64,000 nucleotides of DNA from Pedobacter steynii (GCF_001721645.1 NZ_CP017141.1:5580001-5644000); one strand, 5' to 3'. Counted from the first letter of the stretch, positions 43,143 through 52,160 are shown. The notes: generated by a model from the letters alone, not told the origin. A program made the numbers and translations.

Positions 43143-43640
43143 ATGAAATTATCATTTGGAACAGTCATTAATGACCAACCCAATTACTTCATTGAAAAGA
43201 TCTGGAAGGGCCTGATGGCCCTTTCTTCACATCTGGACAACGAACACTACAGATTCCAGGAAAGGCACATCCAGAAGTTCGACAGGAACTGGGATGGAGA
43301 TACTTACACCGAATTTCTGGAACCCAAGATTCATACCATCAGAAAAGATCCCGATCACCAATGGCAGCCAGGTATGGAAATCGCCATGGTCATCTATAAA
43401 GATACCAGTGATGAATTTCAGTTTGCACCCATGCTCCACTGCATCAGTATTCAGAAAATTGAAATCAGGGAATCGGGTAATGAAAATTTTACCGTTAGCG
43501 TGGATGGAAACCAGCTTGATGAAGAGCAGCTCAACCGGCTGGCGATAAATGATGGTTTTCAATCTGCCGAAGAATTATTGTCGTATTTTAGCGGAAATTT
43601 CAGTGGTAAACTCCTCCACTGGACCGCAATGAAATACTAA
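43143..43640 (+). CDS. Hypothetical protein with ASCH/PUA-like core
   Basis: 165 residues with no signal or membrane helix. The motif KIHTIRKDPDHQWQPGMEIA resembles the ASCH domain pattern (K-x-HTIR and a following pGd turn), seen in RNA-binding and modification proteins. The C-terminal segment INDGFQSAEELLSYF is also common in such proteins. Function unknown. It begins 62 bases after yiaA and ends 22 bases before the araC-type gene. Confidence 0.7.
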   Translation: MKLSFGTVINDQPNYFIEKIWKGLMALSSHLDNEHYRFQERHIQKFDRNWDGDTYTEFLEPKIHTIRKDPDHQWQPGMEIAMVIYKDTSDEFQFAPMLHCISIQKIEIRESGNENFTVSVDGNQLDEEQLNRLAINDGFQSAEELLSYFSGNFSGKLLHWTAMKY

Positions 43641-43662
43641 AACTGCTAACAATTAATTGGTC

Positions 43663-44523
43663 ATGATCATCAGCTACCATCTGGAAGATTTTAGCTCTTC
43701 TTTTTCTATTCCCGGACAGTTTATGATGGATAGGTTTGAAGACATTGGAAAACCTGCTGATATGGTCTGGCCTCATAAACATAGTTTCTATGAGGTCCTC
43801 TGGATAAGAAAGGGAAATGCCCTTCACCTGATTGACCAGCATAGCTTTGACCTCAGTGCGGATACTTTATTCTTTATCGCACCCGGGCAAATTCATGAAC
43901 TGGATCAGTCGGAAAATGTAAAAGGGTATAGCATCATGTTTACCGAAGAATTCCTTTCACTGGGACATGCCAGTCCGGAAACACTTGCCGGTTTGCCATT
44001 TCTGGAAAACAGTTATTCCAGGCCTTCCCTGAAATTAAACTCCCGGGAAACAAAGGAGCTTTCCGGACTGATCAATATGATGCAGACAGAAGCCGGGAAG
44101 GAAGACCGGTCTGCCAACATCATCAGACACCTATTGCTCTCTTTTCTCTTTCAGATCCAGCGGATGATGACCTGCGACCATCCCATAGAAACAGACAACA
44201 TCCAGGTGCTGAGCCTCAAGAAATTCAAGAAGCTGATTGAACAGCATTATAAACGGGAGACCAGGTTGTCTTTTTTCTCCGGACAACTGTTTATGACCGA
44301 TGCCCATTTAAATGAGATTGCAAAAAAGATAACCGGTAAAACAGCTGGAGAGCTGATCCGGGAGCGGGTATTGCTGGAGGCAAAAAGAATGCTGATTCAC
44401 GGACACTGGACCGTAGGGCAAATCGCTTCCGAGCTTGGATTTAAGGATTTCTCTTATTTTTCCAGGCAGTTTAAGAAACAGGAAGGTCTTACACCTGCCG
44501 AATTCAGAAAGGCAAATACCTAA
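43663..44523 (+). CDS. AraC-family transcriptional regulator
   Basis: 287 residues from the ATG at 43663; two codons further up is a TTG that I reject. The N-terminal cupin (about 15-110, MVWPHKHSFYEVLWIRKGN, FFIAPGQIHELDQ) should bind an effector, and the C-terminal pair of helix-turn-helix motifs (about 195-285) ends with VGQIASELGFKDFSYFSRQF and EGLTPAEFRKA, the standard AraC signature. The target is unclear; ribB follows after 102 bases but has its own -7 element. Confidence 0.9.
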   Translation: MIISYHLEDFSSSFSIPGQFMMDRFEDIGKPADMVWPHKHSFYEVLWIRKGNALHLIDQHSFDLSADTLFFIAPGQIHELDQSENVKGYSIMFTEEFLSLGHASPETLAGLPFLENSYSRPSLKLNSRETKELSGLINMMQTEAGKEDRSANIIRHLLLSFLFQIQRMMTCDHPIETDNIQVLSLKKFKKLIEQHYKRETRLSFFSGQLFMTDAHLNEIAKKITGKTAGELIRERVLLEAKRMLIHGHWTVGQIASELGFKDFSYFSRQFKKQEGLTPAEFRKANT

Positions 44524-44588
44524 GCACAATTCATGAAAAGTACCAATAAAGCAATCCTTAGTCCTAACTTTGGAAAATCCAGTCTGAA

Positions 44589-44596
44589 TACCTTTG
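44589..44596 (+). promoter_or_regulatory. ribB -7 promoter element
   Basis: TACCTTTG matches TAnnTTTG. A TTTG lies 16 bases upstream (44569-44572), a little closer than usual. The leader to the ATG at 44626 is about 25 bases, too short for an FMN riboswitch. Confidence 0.5.
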
Positions 44597-44625
44597 CATT
44601 TTAGTATTTAAATCTATACCGTACC

Positions 44626-45246
44626 ATGCAGATTAAATTGAACAGCATTGCCGAAGCCATTGAAGAGATTAAGGCAGGTAAAGTCATTATAGTAGTAGAC
44701 GACGAAAACAGGGAGAATGAGGGGGATTTTATTACCGCTGCTCAAAATGCAAGTCCTGAGGTGATTAACTTTATGGTAAGTCATGGTAAAGGGCTGGTTT
44801 GCGCCCCGCTGACTGCAGAACGGTGTGATGAGCTTCACCTGCATCAAATGGTGACTGAAAATACAGCGGCTTATGAAACCAGTTTTACGGTTTCTATCGA
44901 TTTACTGGGAAGCGGCTGTACCACTGGCATTTCGGCGTCCGATCGTTCCAAAACCATTAAATCGCTGATCGATCCTAAGATAAAAGGCTTTGACCTGGGC
45001 AGACCCGGACATATTTTCCCTTTACGTGCCAAAGACGGTGGTGTGCTCAGCAGGCCCGGGCATACCGAAGCCACTATAGACCTCGCCCGTTTAGCAGGAA
45101 TGGAACCGGCAGGAGTGCTGGTAGAAATCCTTAAAGACGATGGCGAGATGGCCCGCTTACCGGATTTAATGAAAATCGCAGCCAAACATCAATTGAAAAT
45201 TATTTCTATAGAAGACCTGATTGCCTTCCTTAAAAAAGAAAACTAA
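44626..45246 (+). CDS. ribB: 3,4-dihydroxy-2-butanone-4-phosphate synthase
   Basis: 206 residues, the size of the stand-alone RibB rather than the RibBA fusion. Motifs: VVDDENRENEGDF (metal and substrate binding), TGISASDRSKTI and RPGHTEATIDLARLAG. It converts ribulose 5-phosphate to the four-carbon riboflavin precursor and formate. GTP cyclohydrolase II (RibA) is not fused or adjacent. It overlaps the convergent dehydrogenase gene by 4 bases at the stop codons. Confidence 0.96.
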   Translation: MQIKLNSIAEAIEEIKAGKVIIVVDDENRENEGDFITAAQNASPEVINFMVSHGKGLVCAPLTAERCDELHLHQMVTENTAAYETSFTVSIDLLGSGCTTGISASDRSKTIKSLIDPKIKGFDLGRPGHIFPLRAKDGGVLSRPGHTEATIDLARLAGMEPAGVLVEILKDDGEMARLPDLMKIAAKHQLKIISIEDLIAFLKKEN

Positions 45247-46514
45247 GGAAGGAATGTCTGATCTGTCAGCCTTTTGATCATTGCTGAGCTTTGTTCACGG
45301 CCGTGTTCCAACCGGTCTTTGAAAAACAGCTTGGTCTGATCAAAATGCTGTTTATAACCATCCATATCTCCATATCCGATGATGGAAGTCCATTCCCTTA
45401 CTGCAGAATGAAACTCCAGGTCGTCGGCCCGGATGCTTTTATCGAATAATGCGGCATTGATTGATTCTTCCAGCAATTCTTCATTTCGGAAAAGGTATTC
45501 TACAATCCCCAGTCTCAAACGAAAAGGAGGAGTCTGACAAATCAGGTTATCATACGGGTTGATCTTTAAATGATACCAGGCATCAGCCATACTCAGAAGA
45601 CTGAGATGGGAATTGGCTTTTCTTACTCCCGGATTAGAAGAAAGAGAAAATTCCTGCATTACCTGATCATCCAGCAGCAAAGGCTTCCTGCTTTCATGGA
45701 AAACAAAATCCCGCACTTTATACAAGCGTTCCCGGAAGGTCTTTTCCTGCTCCATGATCATCATCTTAAAAAGTTCTGATTCTGATTGGGCATAACGTTT
45801 CACCTGTTGCCGGGCAAAGGGGTTTAGAATAGCCAGACCGGCATAGATATGCGCTTTATAGCTAAAAATCCTCAATGTAGTGAGGATCTTTACATTATCT
45901 ATTCCACCCAGATAAGAGGCATTTTCCCAGGGGAAAAAGCCTGCTGCAGCCCAGGCCGTGCCCATACTTTCAAAGCCCACATGTGTGGCTGCCTGCGTAT
46001 CTGCCACAATCCGGTCATGGTCATGGTAGTCCTTCATTTCTACCAATTCAGAGCCCAGGCAGGAGAGGAGGTCTGTCATGCGCTGATAAGCGGTTTCAGT
46101 GGTCCGGTGTGGAATGACAATCATTTTCTGGCCTGCAGGATCGAAGCCAGGCCCATGCAAAGAATGACAAGTAATAATATGTATGTCTTTAGGCAGATAC
46201 TTTTCAAAAGCCACAATCTCCGGATGTTTTACCGAAGTCTGTCCGGCTACAATAGCCCCATATTTGGTAGAACTGCCGTACATGGCCAATACCTGCTCAA
46301 TTTTTTCGGATTCAACCGCATAGAAAATCACGTCACAAACCCTCGACACTTCTTTTCCGTCCGGCAAAATGGTAATCCCATAGGGGTTTAAGGCTTCGTT
46401 CAGTTCATCTCTCCGTTCCGGAAGGTCTGAACCATAAACCTGATAACCAGCTTTAGAAAAGCCTATTGCATACATTTTGCCCATGTCACCAAGGCCGATG
46501 ATTCCTACATTCAT
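45243..46514 (-). CDS. Prephenate dehydrogenase resembling the fungal Tyr1 type
   Basis: 423 residues, well above the usual 280-370 of bacterial TyrA. The NAD(P) loop is VGIIGLGDMGKMYAIGF. Prephenate dehydrogenase landmarks include GQTSVKHPEIVAFEKYLP, HSLHGPGFDP and ADTQAATHVGFESMGTAW. From memory, the same phrases in the same order (GQTSCKLPEIEAFEKYLPKD, HSLHGP, ADTQAVTH, NSHLSLL, DLEFxxxAREWSS) occur in yeast Tyr1. There is no chorismate mutase or ACT domain. The expected reaction is oxidative decarboxylation of prephenate towards tyrosine, probably with NADP. It is a single-gene unit. Confidence 0.82.
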   Translation of the reverse strand: MNVGIIGLGDMGKMYAIGFSKAGYQVYGSDLPERRDELNEALNPYGITILPDGKEVSRVCDVIFYAVESEKIEQVLAMYGSSTKYGAIVAGQTSVKHPEIVAFEKYLPKDIHIITCHSLHGPGFDPAGQKMIVIPHRTTETAYQRMTDLLSCLGSELVEMKDYHDHDRIVADTQAATHVGFESMGTAWAAAGFFPWENASYLGGIDNVKILTTLRIFSYKAHIYAGLAILNPFARQQVKRYAQSESELFKMMIMEQEKTFRERLYKVRDFVFHESRKPLLLDDQVMQEFSLSSNPGVRKANSHLSLLSMADAWYHLKINPYDNLICQTPPFRLRLGIVEYLFRNEELLEESINAALFDKSIRADDLEFHSAVREWTSIIGYGDMDGYKQHFDQTKLFFKDRLEHGREQSSAMIKRLTDQTFLP

Positions 46515-46695
46515 GATATACTACCAGTTATTTTATAATTTCCTAATCCCTGCAAATAAGGTAAAAATCTCCTTAACCGGAAATGATAGGTATCACAATA
46601 AGCAAATCAGGAATGTTACGATGAATAATTGCGTACTTTCAGAATATTTTCCAGCCTGATACGTTAGGAAGGAAACAAATCATTTAGATTGCATC

Positions 46696-47589
46696 ATGAA
46701 ACGAAATTCCCCAATTTTTTTAGCGCTTACCGCCTCCATTTTTTCTACCGCAGTATTTGCACAAACCAGCCCGCTCCAGCAAAAAATGGACAGCATCATC
46801 CACAGCAAAAAAGCTGATGTAGGGGTGTCTGTCTTATTTTTAGAAGATCATAAAATTGTCTCTGTAAACGGAGATAAACACTATCCCATGCAGAGTGTTT
46901 ACAAATTTCATCTGGCCCTGGCGGTGTTGAACCAGGTAGATCAGGGAAAGCTTGCCCTTGATCAAAAAATCCTTGTTAAGAAAAGCGACCTGCTTCCGGA
47001 TACCTGGAGTCCTTTACGGGATCAGTATCCTGAAGGAAATGTAGAATTACGTTTATCAGAAATCCTGAAATATACCGTCTCACAAAGTGATAACAACGGC
47101 TGCGACATTCTGTTCAGACTCATTGGAGGTACTAAAAAAGCCCATCAGTTTATTGTAAAGCAAGGCATTAAGGACATTTCAATTACCGGAACGGAAGAAG
47201 AAATGCATAAAGATGACCAGGTACAATTCCGCAACTGGACTACCCCAAAGGCTGCCAACGAACTGCTTAAGAAATTCTGGGAAGGTAAAGTACTTAAAAA
47301 GCCAACTGCTGACTTCCTGATGAAAGTGATGGAAGAAACCGTGACCGGTACCGGTAAGATTAAAGGGTTATTACCTCAGGGAACGGTTGTTGCCCATAAA
47401 ACAGGAAATTCGGGAACCAATAAAGCAGGCATTATTTCCGCTTCCAATGACATTGGAATTGTAACCCTTCCTAATGGAAAAAAGATGCTCATTTCCGCTT
47501 TTGTATCGATGTCAAAAGAGAACGATAAAGAAGTCGATAAAATTATTGCCGAGCTTTCCAAAGCTGCTTATGATGAAGCAGTAAAATAA
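46696..47589 (+). CDS. bla: Class A beta-lactamase, subclass A2 (CfxA/PER-like)
   Basis: 297 residues; signal peptide cleaved after VFAQ (residue 23). All class A motifs are present: S67-V-Y-K70, S131-D-N133, a Glu in the omega-loop region GTEEEMHKDD, and K235-T-G237. The MQSVYKFHLALAVL form of the first motif and the lengthened omega region are typical of subclass A2, which includes extended-spectrum enzymes of Bacteroidetes. It should hydrolyse penicillins and perhaps cephalosporins in the periplasm. No regulator or mobile element is adjacent, so it looks like a resident chromosomal gene. Confidence 0.94.
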   Translation: MKRNSPIFLALTASIFSTAVFAQTSPLQQKMDSIIHSKKADVGVSVLFLEDHKIVSVNGDKHYPMQSVYKFHLALAVLNQVDQGKLALDQKILVKKSDLLPDTWSPLRDQYPEGNVELRLSEILKYTVSQSDNNGCDILFRLIGGTKKAHQFIVKQGIKDISITGTEEEMHKDDQVQFRNWTTPKAANELLKKFWEGKVLKKPTADFLMKVMEETVTGTGKIKGLLPQGTVVAHKTGNSGTNKAGIISASNDIGIVTLPNGKKMLISAFVSMSKENDKEVDKIIAELSKAAYDEAVK

Positions 47590-47605
47590 GGCCTCTTTGA
47601 TGATA

Positions 47606-47653
47606 AAACAGCGTGTGTTGATTTGGTGAAATATAGATCAACACGCGCTGTTT
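47606..47653. terminator. Bidirectional terminator between bla and the SDR gene
   Basis: AAACAGCGTGTGTTGAT and ATCAACACGCGCTGTTT pair over 17 bp with one G-U, around a 14-base loop. It lies between two converging genes. Confidence 0.75.
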
Positions 47654-47661
47654 AATCAGAT

Positions 47662-48402
47662 TTAGGTATTTGTTCCGCTATCCATTGTTAGTGAAGTACC
47701 TGTCATATACTTCGATTCCTCACCAGCAACCCAGGCTACCAACGAAGCGATTCCTTCAGCCGTTCCATATTCTTTAATGGCCATACGTTCTCTGGCTGCA
47801 TCTGCTGAGGGGCCGGTAGCCGGATTCATATCGGTTTCTGTTGGTCCCGGATTCACCAGGTTAACTGTAATTTTTCTATCTCCAAGATCACGTGCCAATC
47901 CTTTATTAAAGCTTACTAAAGCCGATTTACTCATAGCGTATAAGGTAATATTAGGAACGGAGACAATTTCCGCCAGACAGCTGCCTATGGTAATGATTCT
48001 GCCGCCATCAGGAATAAATTTTAATGCCGCCTGAGTACCAAAAAATACACCCTTCACGTTCACATCAAACATCTTGTTAAAATCCTCCTGGGTATATTCC
48101 TCGAAAGCTTTCCCATCTGCAACACCGGCATTGTTAACCAGGATATCTATTTTGCCAAACTGAGCCGCCGCTTTTTCTACAGCAGCAGTTACTTCTTCAT
48201 AGCTTCCGCTATCTGCTTTAATCGCATAAGCCTGACCACCGTTGTTTTCTACCTCTTTCACCAGGCTCTCCGCTTTTTCTGCAGAGCTTGAGTAAGTGAA
48301 AGCTACCTGAGCCCCTTCAGCACTTAGTCTTTTTACTATAGCTGCGCCAATACCTCTGCTTCCGCCGGTAACCAATGCAACTTTGTTTTTTAGATTTGTC
48401 AT
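47662..48402 (-). CDS. Short-chain dehydrogenase/reductase (FabG-like SDR)
   Basis: 246 residues from the ATG at 48402; the longer frame adds 20 residues that cross the promoter. Rossmann loop TGGSRGIGAAI, NNAG motif, and catalytic Ser-Tyr-Lys with YAMSK. The C-terminus MTGTSLTMDSGT is the usual SDR ending. It should oxidise or reduce a small carbonyl compound with NAD(P). A -7 element TAATTTTG lies at 48433-48426. It is divergent from an HxlR regulator, which often controls such redox genes. Confidence 0.93.
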   Translation of the reverse strand: MTNLKNKVALVTGGSRGIGAAIVKRLSAEGAQVAFTYSSSAEKAESLVKEVENNGGQAYAIKADSGSYEEVTAAVEKAAAQFGKIDILVNNAGVADGKAFEEYTQEDFNKMFDVNVKGVFFGTQAALKFIPDGGRIITIGSCLAEIVSVPNITLYAMSKSALVSFNKGLARDLGDRKITVNLVNPGPTETDMNPATGPSADAARERMAIKEYGTAEGIASLVAWVAGEESKYMTGTSLTMDSGTNT

Positions 48403-48425
48403 ATTGAATAGTTTTTTATTTGATT

Positions 48426-48433
48426 CAAAATTA
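48426..48433 (-). promoter_or_regulatory. -7 element of the SDR promoter
   Basis: Minus-strand TAATTTTG matches TAnnTTTG and lies 24 bases before the SDR ATG at 48402. No -33 element is visible at normal spacing, consistent with regulation by the divergent HxlR protein. Confidence 0.45.
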
Positions 48434-48468
48434 TATATAGATATTTGTAAATAAGGGTACACATCAAA

Positions 48469-48485
48469 TTGTTAGGTACTAACAA
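48469..48485. promoter_or_regulatory. Perfect palindrome in the SDR/hxlR divergent promoter
   Basis: TTGTTAG-GTA-CTAACAA, 7-bp arms and 3-bp spacer, ending 11 bases before the hxlR ATG. This is the likely operator of the HxlR-type regulator, allowing autoregulation and control of the SDR gene. Confidence 0.6.
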
Positions 48486-48496
48486 AAAGGTAAGAA

Positions 48497-48871
48497 ATGA
48501 GAAAAGAGAGCTCAACGAACAATATCAACGAGAAAAGGTTAAGGGAATTATGCGGTACATCTTACGCATTATCCATTATTGGCGGTCGCTGGAAGCCAAC
48601 TATCATCTGCAGACTGATGTATGGAAAGGTGAGATACGGCGAACTCAGGGATTCTATAGTGGGGATTTCTGAACGGATGCTGGTGCAGCAATTGAGAGAA
48701 CTGGAAAAAGATGGAATTCTAAAAAGGATTGTCCATGCTCAGGTTCCGCCAAAGGTAGAATACGAGCTTACTGAAGATGGATTGTCTATGCAACCCATGC
48801 TCAGTAAGATGTCGGAATGGGGAAATAACCACAAGGCTAAATACCAGAAAATGGAAGAAGAGGTCGCTTAA
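48497..48871 (+). CDS. HxlR-family winged-helix regulator
   Basis: 124 residues: CGTSYALSIIGGRWKPTIIC is the diagnostic HxlR start, then the winged helix with YGELRDSIVGISERMLVQQL and EYELTEDG in the wing. The Cys near residue 19 and another at about 38 could be redox-sensing, as known for YodB/HypR relatives. It diverges from an SDR gene and overlaps the convergent GH20 gene by 4 bases at its 3' end. Confidence 0.93.
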   Translation: MRKESSTNNINEKRLRELCGTSYALSIIGGRWKPTIICRLMYGKVRYGELRDSIVGISERMLVQQLRELEKDGILKRIVHAQVPPKVEYELTEDGLSMQPMLSKMSEWGNNHKAKYQKMEEEVA

Positions 48872-51135
48872 TAAACGACCACCTCATCACTGAACATAAA
48901 TCCTTTTTTCTCGTTTTTTCCCGTTATCCTAAGGTAACGGGCAGTATTTCCTTTCAGGTCAAATACAAAAGTCTTAAACCTTAGGGAAGCGTCTGTATAA
49001 GGCACATCATTCTCCAGGCATTGAATGGTTTTAAACTCCTTTCCGTCTTCGGAGACAGCTACTGTAACATTCGCAGGCATATATACCCCAGGACCGGTTA
49101 ATTGCATAAACCGAACTTTCAACTGTGTTAAGGGGCTGGAAAGATCCATGTCAATGGTGACGTCAAAATCGCCAAGAAAGCCCTGCCATTGTCCATCTCC
49201 ATAGGTCAGGTCTCCGCTTTGTCCGTTTACCAGGGTAATTTCCTTTTGGGCAGGGTAGCTATTGCTCCATTTATTGTTGTAGATGACCTTTTTACCAATG
49301 GCCCGGTGCACATCCAGTTCCAGTTCCTGAATTTTACCCATAGGAACTTTATTTTTAAAAATGACGGCTTTCACCTTTGCAGAGGTATTTAGCGGAATTC
49401 CTGCCTCGGTATATAAGGCTGAGCCCGCTACCGGATTACTTCCATCAACTGTATATCTTATTTCCGGCTTAAACTGCTCAGAGCTGATGCTCACCACTGC
49501 TTTCTGCTCTGCAATATTGAATTTAGAGAGGATGCTCAGTTCATTGGAAGGCGCATAATAGTTTACATTTAAGCGTTGCAGTAAAAGGTAATGCTTTTGC
49601 AGGCGCAACTGAAAATCATTCCAGTTTTTGTTTTGTTCAGGCGTCCAGGCTACTTCCGACAAAGCAAGTGCCCTTGGGAAAGCCATATATTCCACCTGAT
49701 TCGTGGTCGGCATATATTCTGTCCATAGATTGGCCTGCACACCCAGCACATGTTTTTGTTTATCGCTGTTGATTTCTTTTGAGCGGGGTTGATAAGCATA
49801 CACCTTTGGTAAAGGAAGGTAACCACCAATCGCTTCCGGTTGTCCGGTCGGATTGGTCTGATAGGCATCAAAATACAGGTGTGATCCCGGGGTCATGATC
49901 ACATCATGGCCGGAATTTGCTGCTTCAATACCTCCTTTTTCACCTCTCCAGCTCATTACCGTCGCATCCGGGGCCAGTCCGCCTTCCAGGATTTCATCCC
50001 ATCCGATTAGCTTTCTTCCTTTGCTGTTTAAATAGGTTTCCATTCTTTTAACGGCATAGCTTTGTAAGCCATGTTCATCTTTTAAATCGAAATCTTTAAT
50101 GATTTTCTGACATTTCGGACATTTTTTCCAGGCTGATTTATCTGCTTCATCACCACCGATGTGGATGTATCTGGAAGGGAAGATCTCCAATACCTCATCC
50201 AGCACGTTCTGAAGAAAGTGGAAAGTCTCTTCATTGCCAATGCAAAATTCCGAATTTTTATAAGGCAGTCCGTAGCAGGACAAATGAGGGTAGGCTGCTA
50301 AAACTTCTTCTGTATGTGCAGGCATCTCGATTTCAGGGATCACGGTAATTCCCCGTTTCGCCGCATACCTGATCAGATCTTTGGCCTGTTCAGCAGTATA
50401 GTAGCCACCAAATGCATTCGGGCTACCGATTTCTGCGTATTGGCGTCCGTTATTCCACCAGTATTTCCAGTTGGCATCTGTCCGCCATGCGGCTTTGTTG
50501 GTTAACTCCGGATATTTCTTAATTTCCAGTCTCCAGCCAGCACCATCGGTTAAATGCCAGTGGAAGGTGTTTAATTTATATAGAGACATCAGGTCTATGT
50601 ATTTTTTCAGGAAGGGGATCGGGAAGAAATGCCGGGACACATCCAGCATCAGTCCGCGGTAACCAAAAGCCGGACGATCTTCTATCCATACCGCTGGCAA
50701 CTGCCTTCCGTCTTTTCTGGTTAAGGCCAGCTGGCGAAGGGTAGCTATGCCATTCAGTACCGCTTCCGGCTGATGAGCGGTGATGACGATGCGCGCTGTG
50801 CTGATTTCCAACCGGTAAGCATCCTTAGCAAGACTGTCGTCTTTTTCTGCAGCAATCAGGATAATACCCTTAGCCGGTGCTTTCTTTCCGGAGCGAAGGG
50901 TTTTCACTTTGTTAAACCTGATATACGGATGTTCATGAAGCAGGTCTGCAGCTTCCAGAAATGATTTGCTGGAAAACACTTCTGTTGCCGGACCATAGTT
51001 ATAAAACCCTGGTTTTGCAATTTGTTGTAAAGGTTTAGGAATAATAAATAAAGAATCCTGGGCAAAAGTGGTGTTAGAAATTATACAAAATAATAACGTA
51101 ATGGAAAAGGCAAAAGCCTGTTTGATGGTGTTCAT
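48868..51135 (-). CDS. GH20 beta-N-acetylhexosaminidase with C-terminal accessory domains
   Basis: 755 residues from the ATG at 51135, where a signal peptide begins (ending FAQ); the longer frame to 51186 would include a promoter -7 element. An N-terminal GH20b domain lies at about 30-145, and the TIM-barrel GH20 domain at about 150-500 with MLDVSRHFFPIPFLKKYID, TFHWHLTDGAGW and the catalytic pair D329-E330 in HIGGDEADKSAWKK. A chitobiase-like C-terminal region (EIRYTVDGSNP) and a discoidin/F5-8-like region follow. It removes terminal GlcNAc or GalNAc from glycans in the periplasm or outside. No PUL partner is adjacent. Confidence 0.93.
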   Translation of the reverse strand: MNTIKQAFAFSITLLFCIISNTTFAQDSLFIIPKPLQQIAKPGFYNYGPATEVFSSKSFLEAADLLHEHPYIRFNKVKTLRSGKKAPAKGIILIAAEKDDSLAKDAYRLEISTARIVITAHQPEAVLNGIATLRQLALTRKDGRQLPAVWIEDRPAFGYRGLMLDVSRHFFPIPFLKKYIDLMSLYKLNTFHWHLTDGAGWRLEIKKYPELTNKAAWRTDANWKYWWNNGRQYAEIGSPNAFGGYYTAEQAKDLIRYAAKRGITVIPEIEMPAHTEEVLAAYPHLSCYGLPYKNSEFCIGNEETFHFLQNVLDEVLEIFPSRYIHIGGDEADKSAWKKCPKCQKIIKDFDLKDEHGLQSYAVKRMETYLNSKGRKLIGWDEILEGGLAPDATVMSWRGEKGGIEAANSGHDVIMTPGSHLYFDAYQTNPTGQPEAIGGYLPLPKVYAYQPRSKEINSDKQKHVLGVQANLWTEYMPTTNQVEYMAFPRALALSEVAWTPEQNKNWNDFQLRLQKHYLLLQRLNVNYYAPSNELSILSKFNIAEQKAVVSISSEQFKPEIRYTVDGSNPVAGSALYTEAGIPLNTSAKVKAVIFKNKVPMGKIQELELDVHRAIGKKVIYNNKWSNSYPAQKEITLVNGQSGDLTYGDGQWQGFLGDFDVTIDMDLSSPLTQLKVRFMQLTGPGVYMPANVTVAVSEDGKEFKTIQCLENDVPYTDASLRFKTFVFDLKGNTARYLRITGKNEKKGFMFSDEVVVY

Positions 51136-51162
51136 TAAGGTCTGGTTCTGATTTGTGTAAAC

Positions 51163-51170
51163 CAAATTTA
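51163..51170 (-). promoter_or_regulatory. -7 element of the GH20 promoter
   Basis: Minus-strand TAAATTTG fits TAnnTTTG, 27 bases before the GH20 ATG at 51135. A TTTG 13 bases upstream is closer than normal for a -33 element. Confidence 0.4.
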
Positions 51171-51287
51171 CAGTTTCTGTTGACAAAGTAAACGGAATAT
51201 TGACAGCAGCACAATAATAAGAATGAGGAGATTGTTTTTTAAATATAGAAGAATTATTATATTTAAAAAATCACGAATTGAGCTATT

Positions 51288-52157
51288 ATGGGTTTATTGT
51301 CACGTTTTTTTGGAAAAAACAAAGTCGTAGAAAGAACAGCTGAGCCGGATTTGGTTTATATACCAAATGAGGATGAGCGTATGAACTGGGCAATTGAAAA
51401 AGCCGGGCTCACCTTGTGGTATTTTGAAGAGAGCCTGAAGAGCCCTGATGCCGGTCAGGAGTATTTTTCGATTAAAGTGATGATTGAAGATGCTGGCCGG
51501 GTGGAACACATCTGGCTGACGGCCCCGGATTTCGACGAGGAGGGCAATTTATATGGCGAAGTAGGAAATGAGCCGGTTCAGATCAAAACGGTTAAACTAG
51601 GTCAGAAGATAGGGGTAATGAGGTCTATGATTTCGGACTGGATGATCGTAGAAAAAGGCCGCCTGATTGGAGGATATACGATCAGGGCAATCAGGGAAGG
51701 AATTCCTGAATCAGACCGGCCGGCATTTGATGAATCTATTGGCCTTCATGTAGATGCGGGTGTAGACCATTTTAAAGCTGATTTCAATACACCCGAAGGA
51801 GCAATACTATCATTGGAAGAAGCTTATCAGGAAAACGACATCGACAAAGCACTATTTTGTAAGGACTTTTATCAGGAAGCAAAACTAATGCTGTCCACGC
51901 TGGACTTTCAGATGGAGGAGGAGATGATCATCAGTACTTCGGAAGCTTTGGCACTTTCTTTTGTAAATTATATAGAAAAGGAGGGGATGCCTGATTTTTC
52001 GAACATCAGCAGGGCTTTTACGAACCGGGAAAAGGTGGACGAAAACTATTGGATCATTACTGAAGTTTGCACTTATCCGGATGGTGGCAGTTCAGAACAA
52101 AGGTTACAAACCTATAAAACCACCCAGGGATGGAGGGTATTAGGGGTAGCGAGCTAA
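51288..52157 (+). CDS. DUF2314-domain protein
   Basis: 289 residues. The DUF2314 (YegJ-like) domain spans about 25-135: MNWAIEKAGLTLWYFEESL, FSIKVMIEDAGRVEHIWLT, then VGNEPVQIKTVKLGQKIGV and ISDWMIVEKGRLIGGYTIR. A second, all-alpha/beta part (about 165-289) is unrelated to DUF2314 and ends in a strand pattern like a SnoaL/NTF2-type tail (YKTTQGWRVLGVAS). Cytoplasmic, function unknown. It is followed by a perfect 14-bp hairpin. Confidence 0.85.
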   Translation: MGLLSRFFGKNKVVERTAEPDLVYIPNEDERMNWAIEKAGLTLWYFEESLKSPDAGQEYFSIKVMIEDAGRVEHIWLTAPDFDEEGNLYGEVGNEPVQIKTVKLGQKIGVMRSMISDWMIVEKGRLIGGYTIRAIREGIPESDRPAFDESIGLHVDAGVDHFKADFNTPEGAILSLEEAYQENDIDKALFCKDFYQEAKLMLSTLDFQMEEEMIISTSEALALSFVNYIEKEGMPDFSNISRAFTNREKVDENYWIITEVCTYPDGGSSEQRLQTYKTTQGWRVLGVAS

Positions 52158-52160
52158 AAC

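Noticed and set aside
44523..44625. FMN riboswitch before ribB
   Set aside because: The gap is only 102 bases, a promoter element lies at 44589, and no conserved riboswitch segments are visible.
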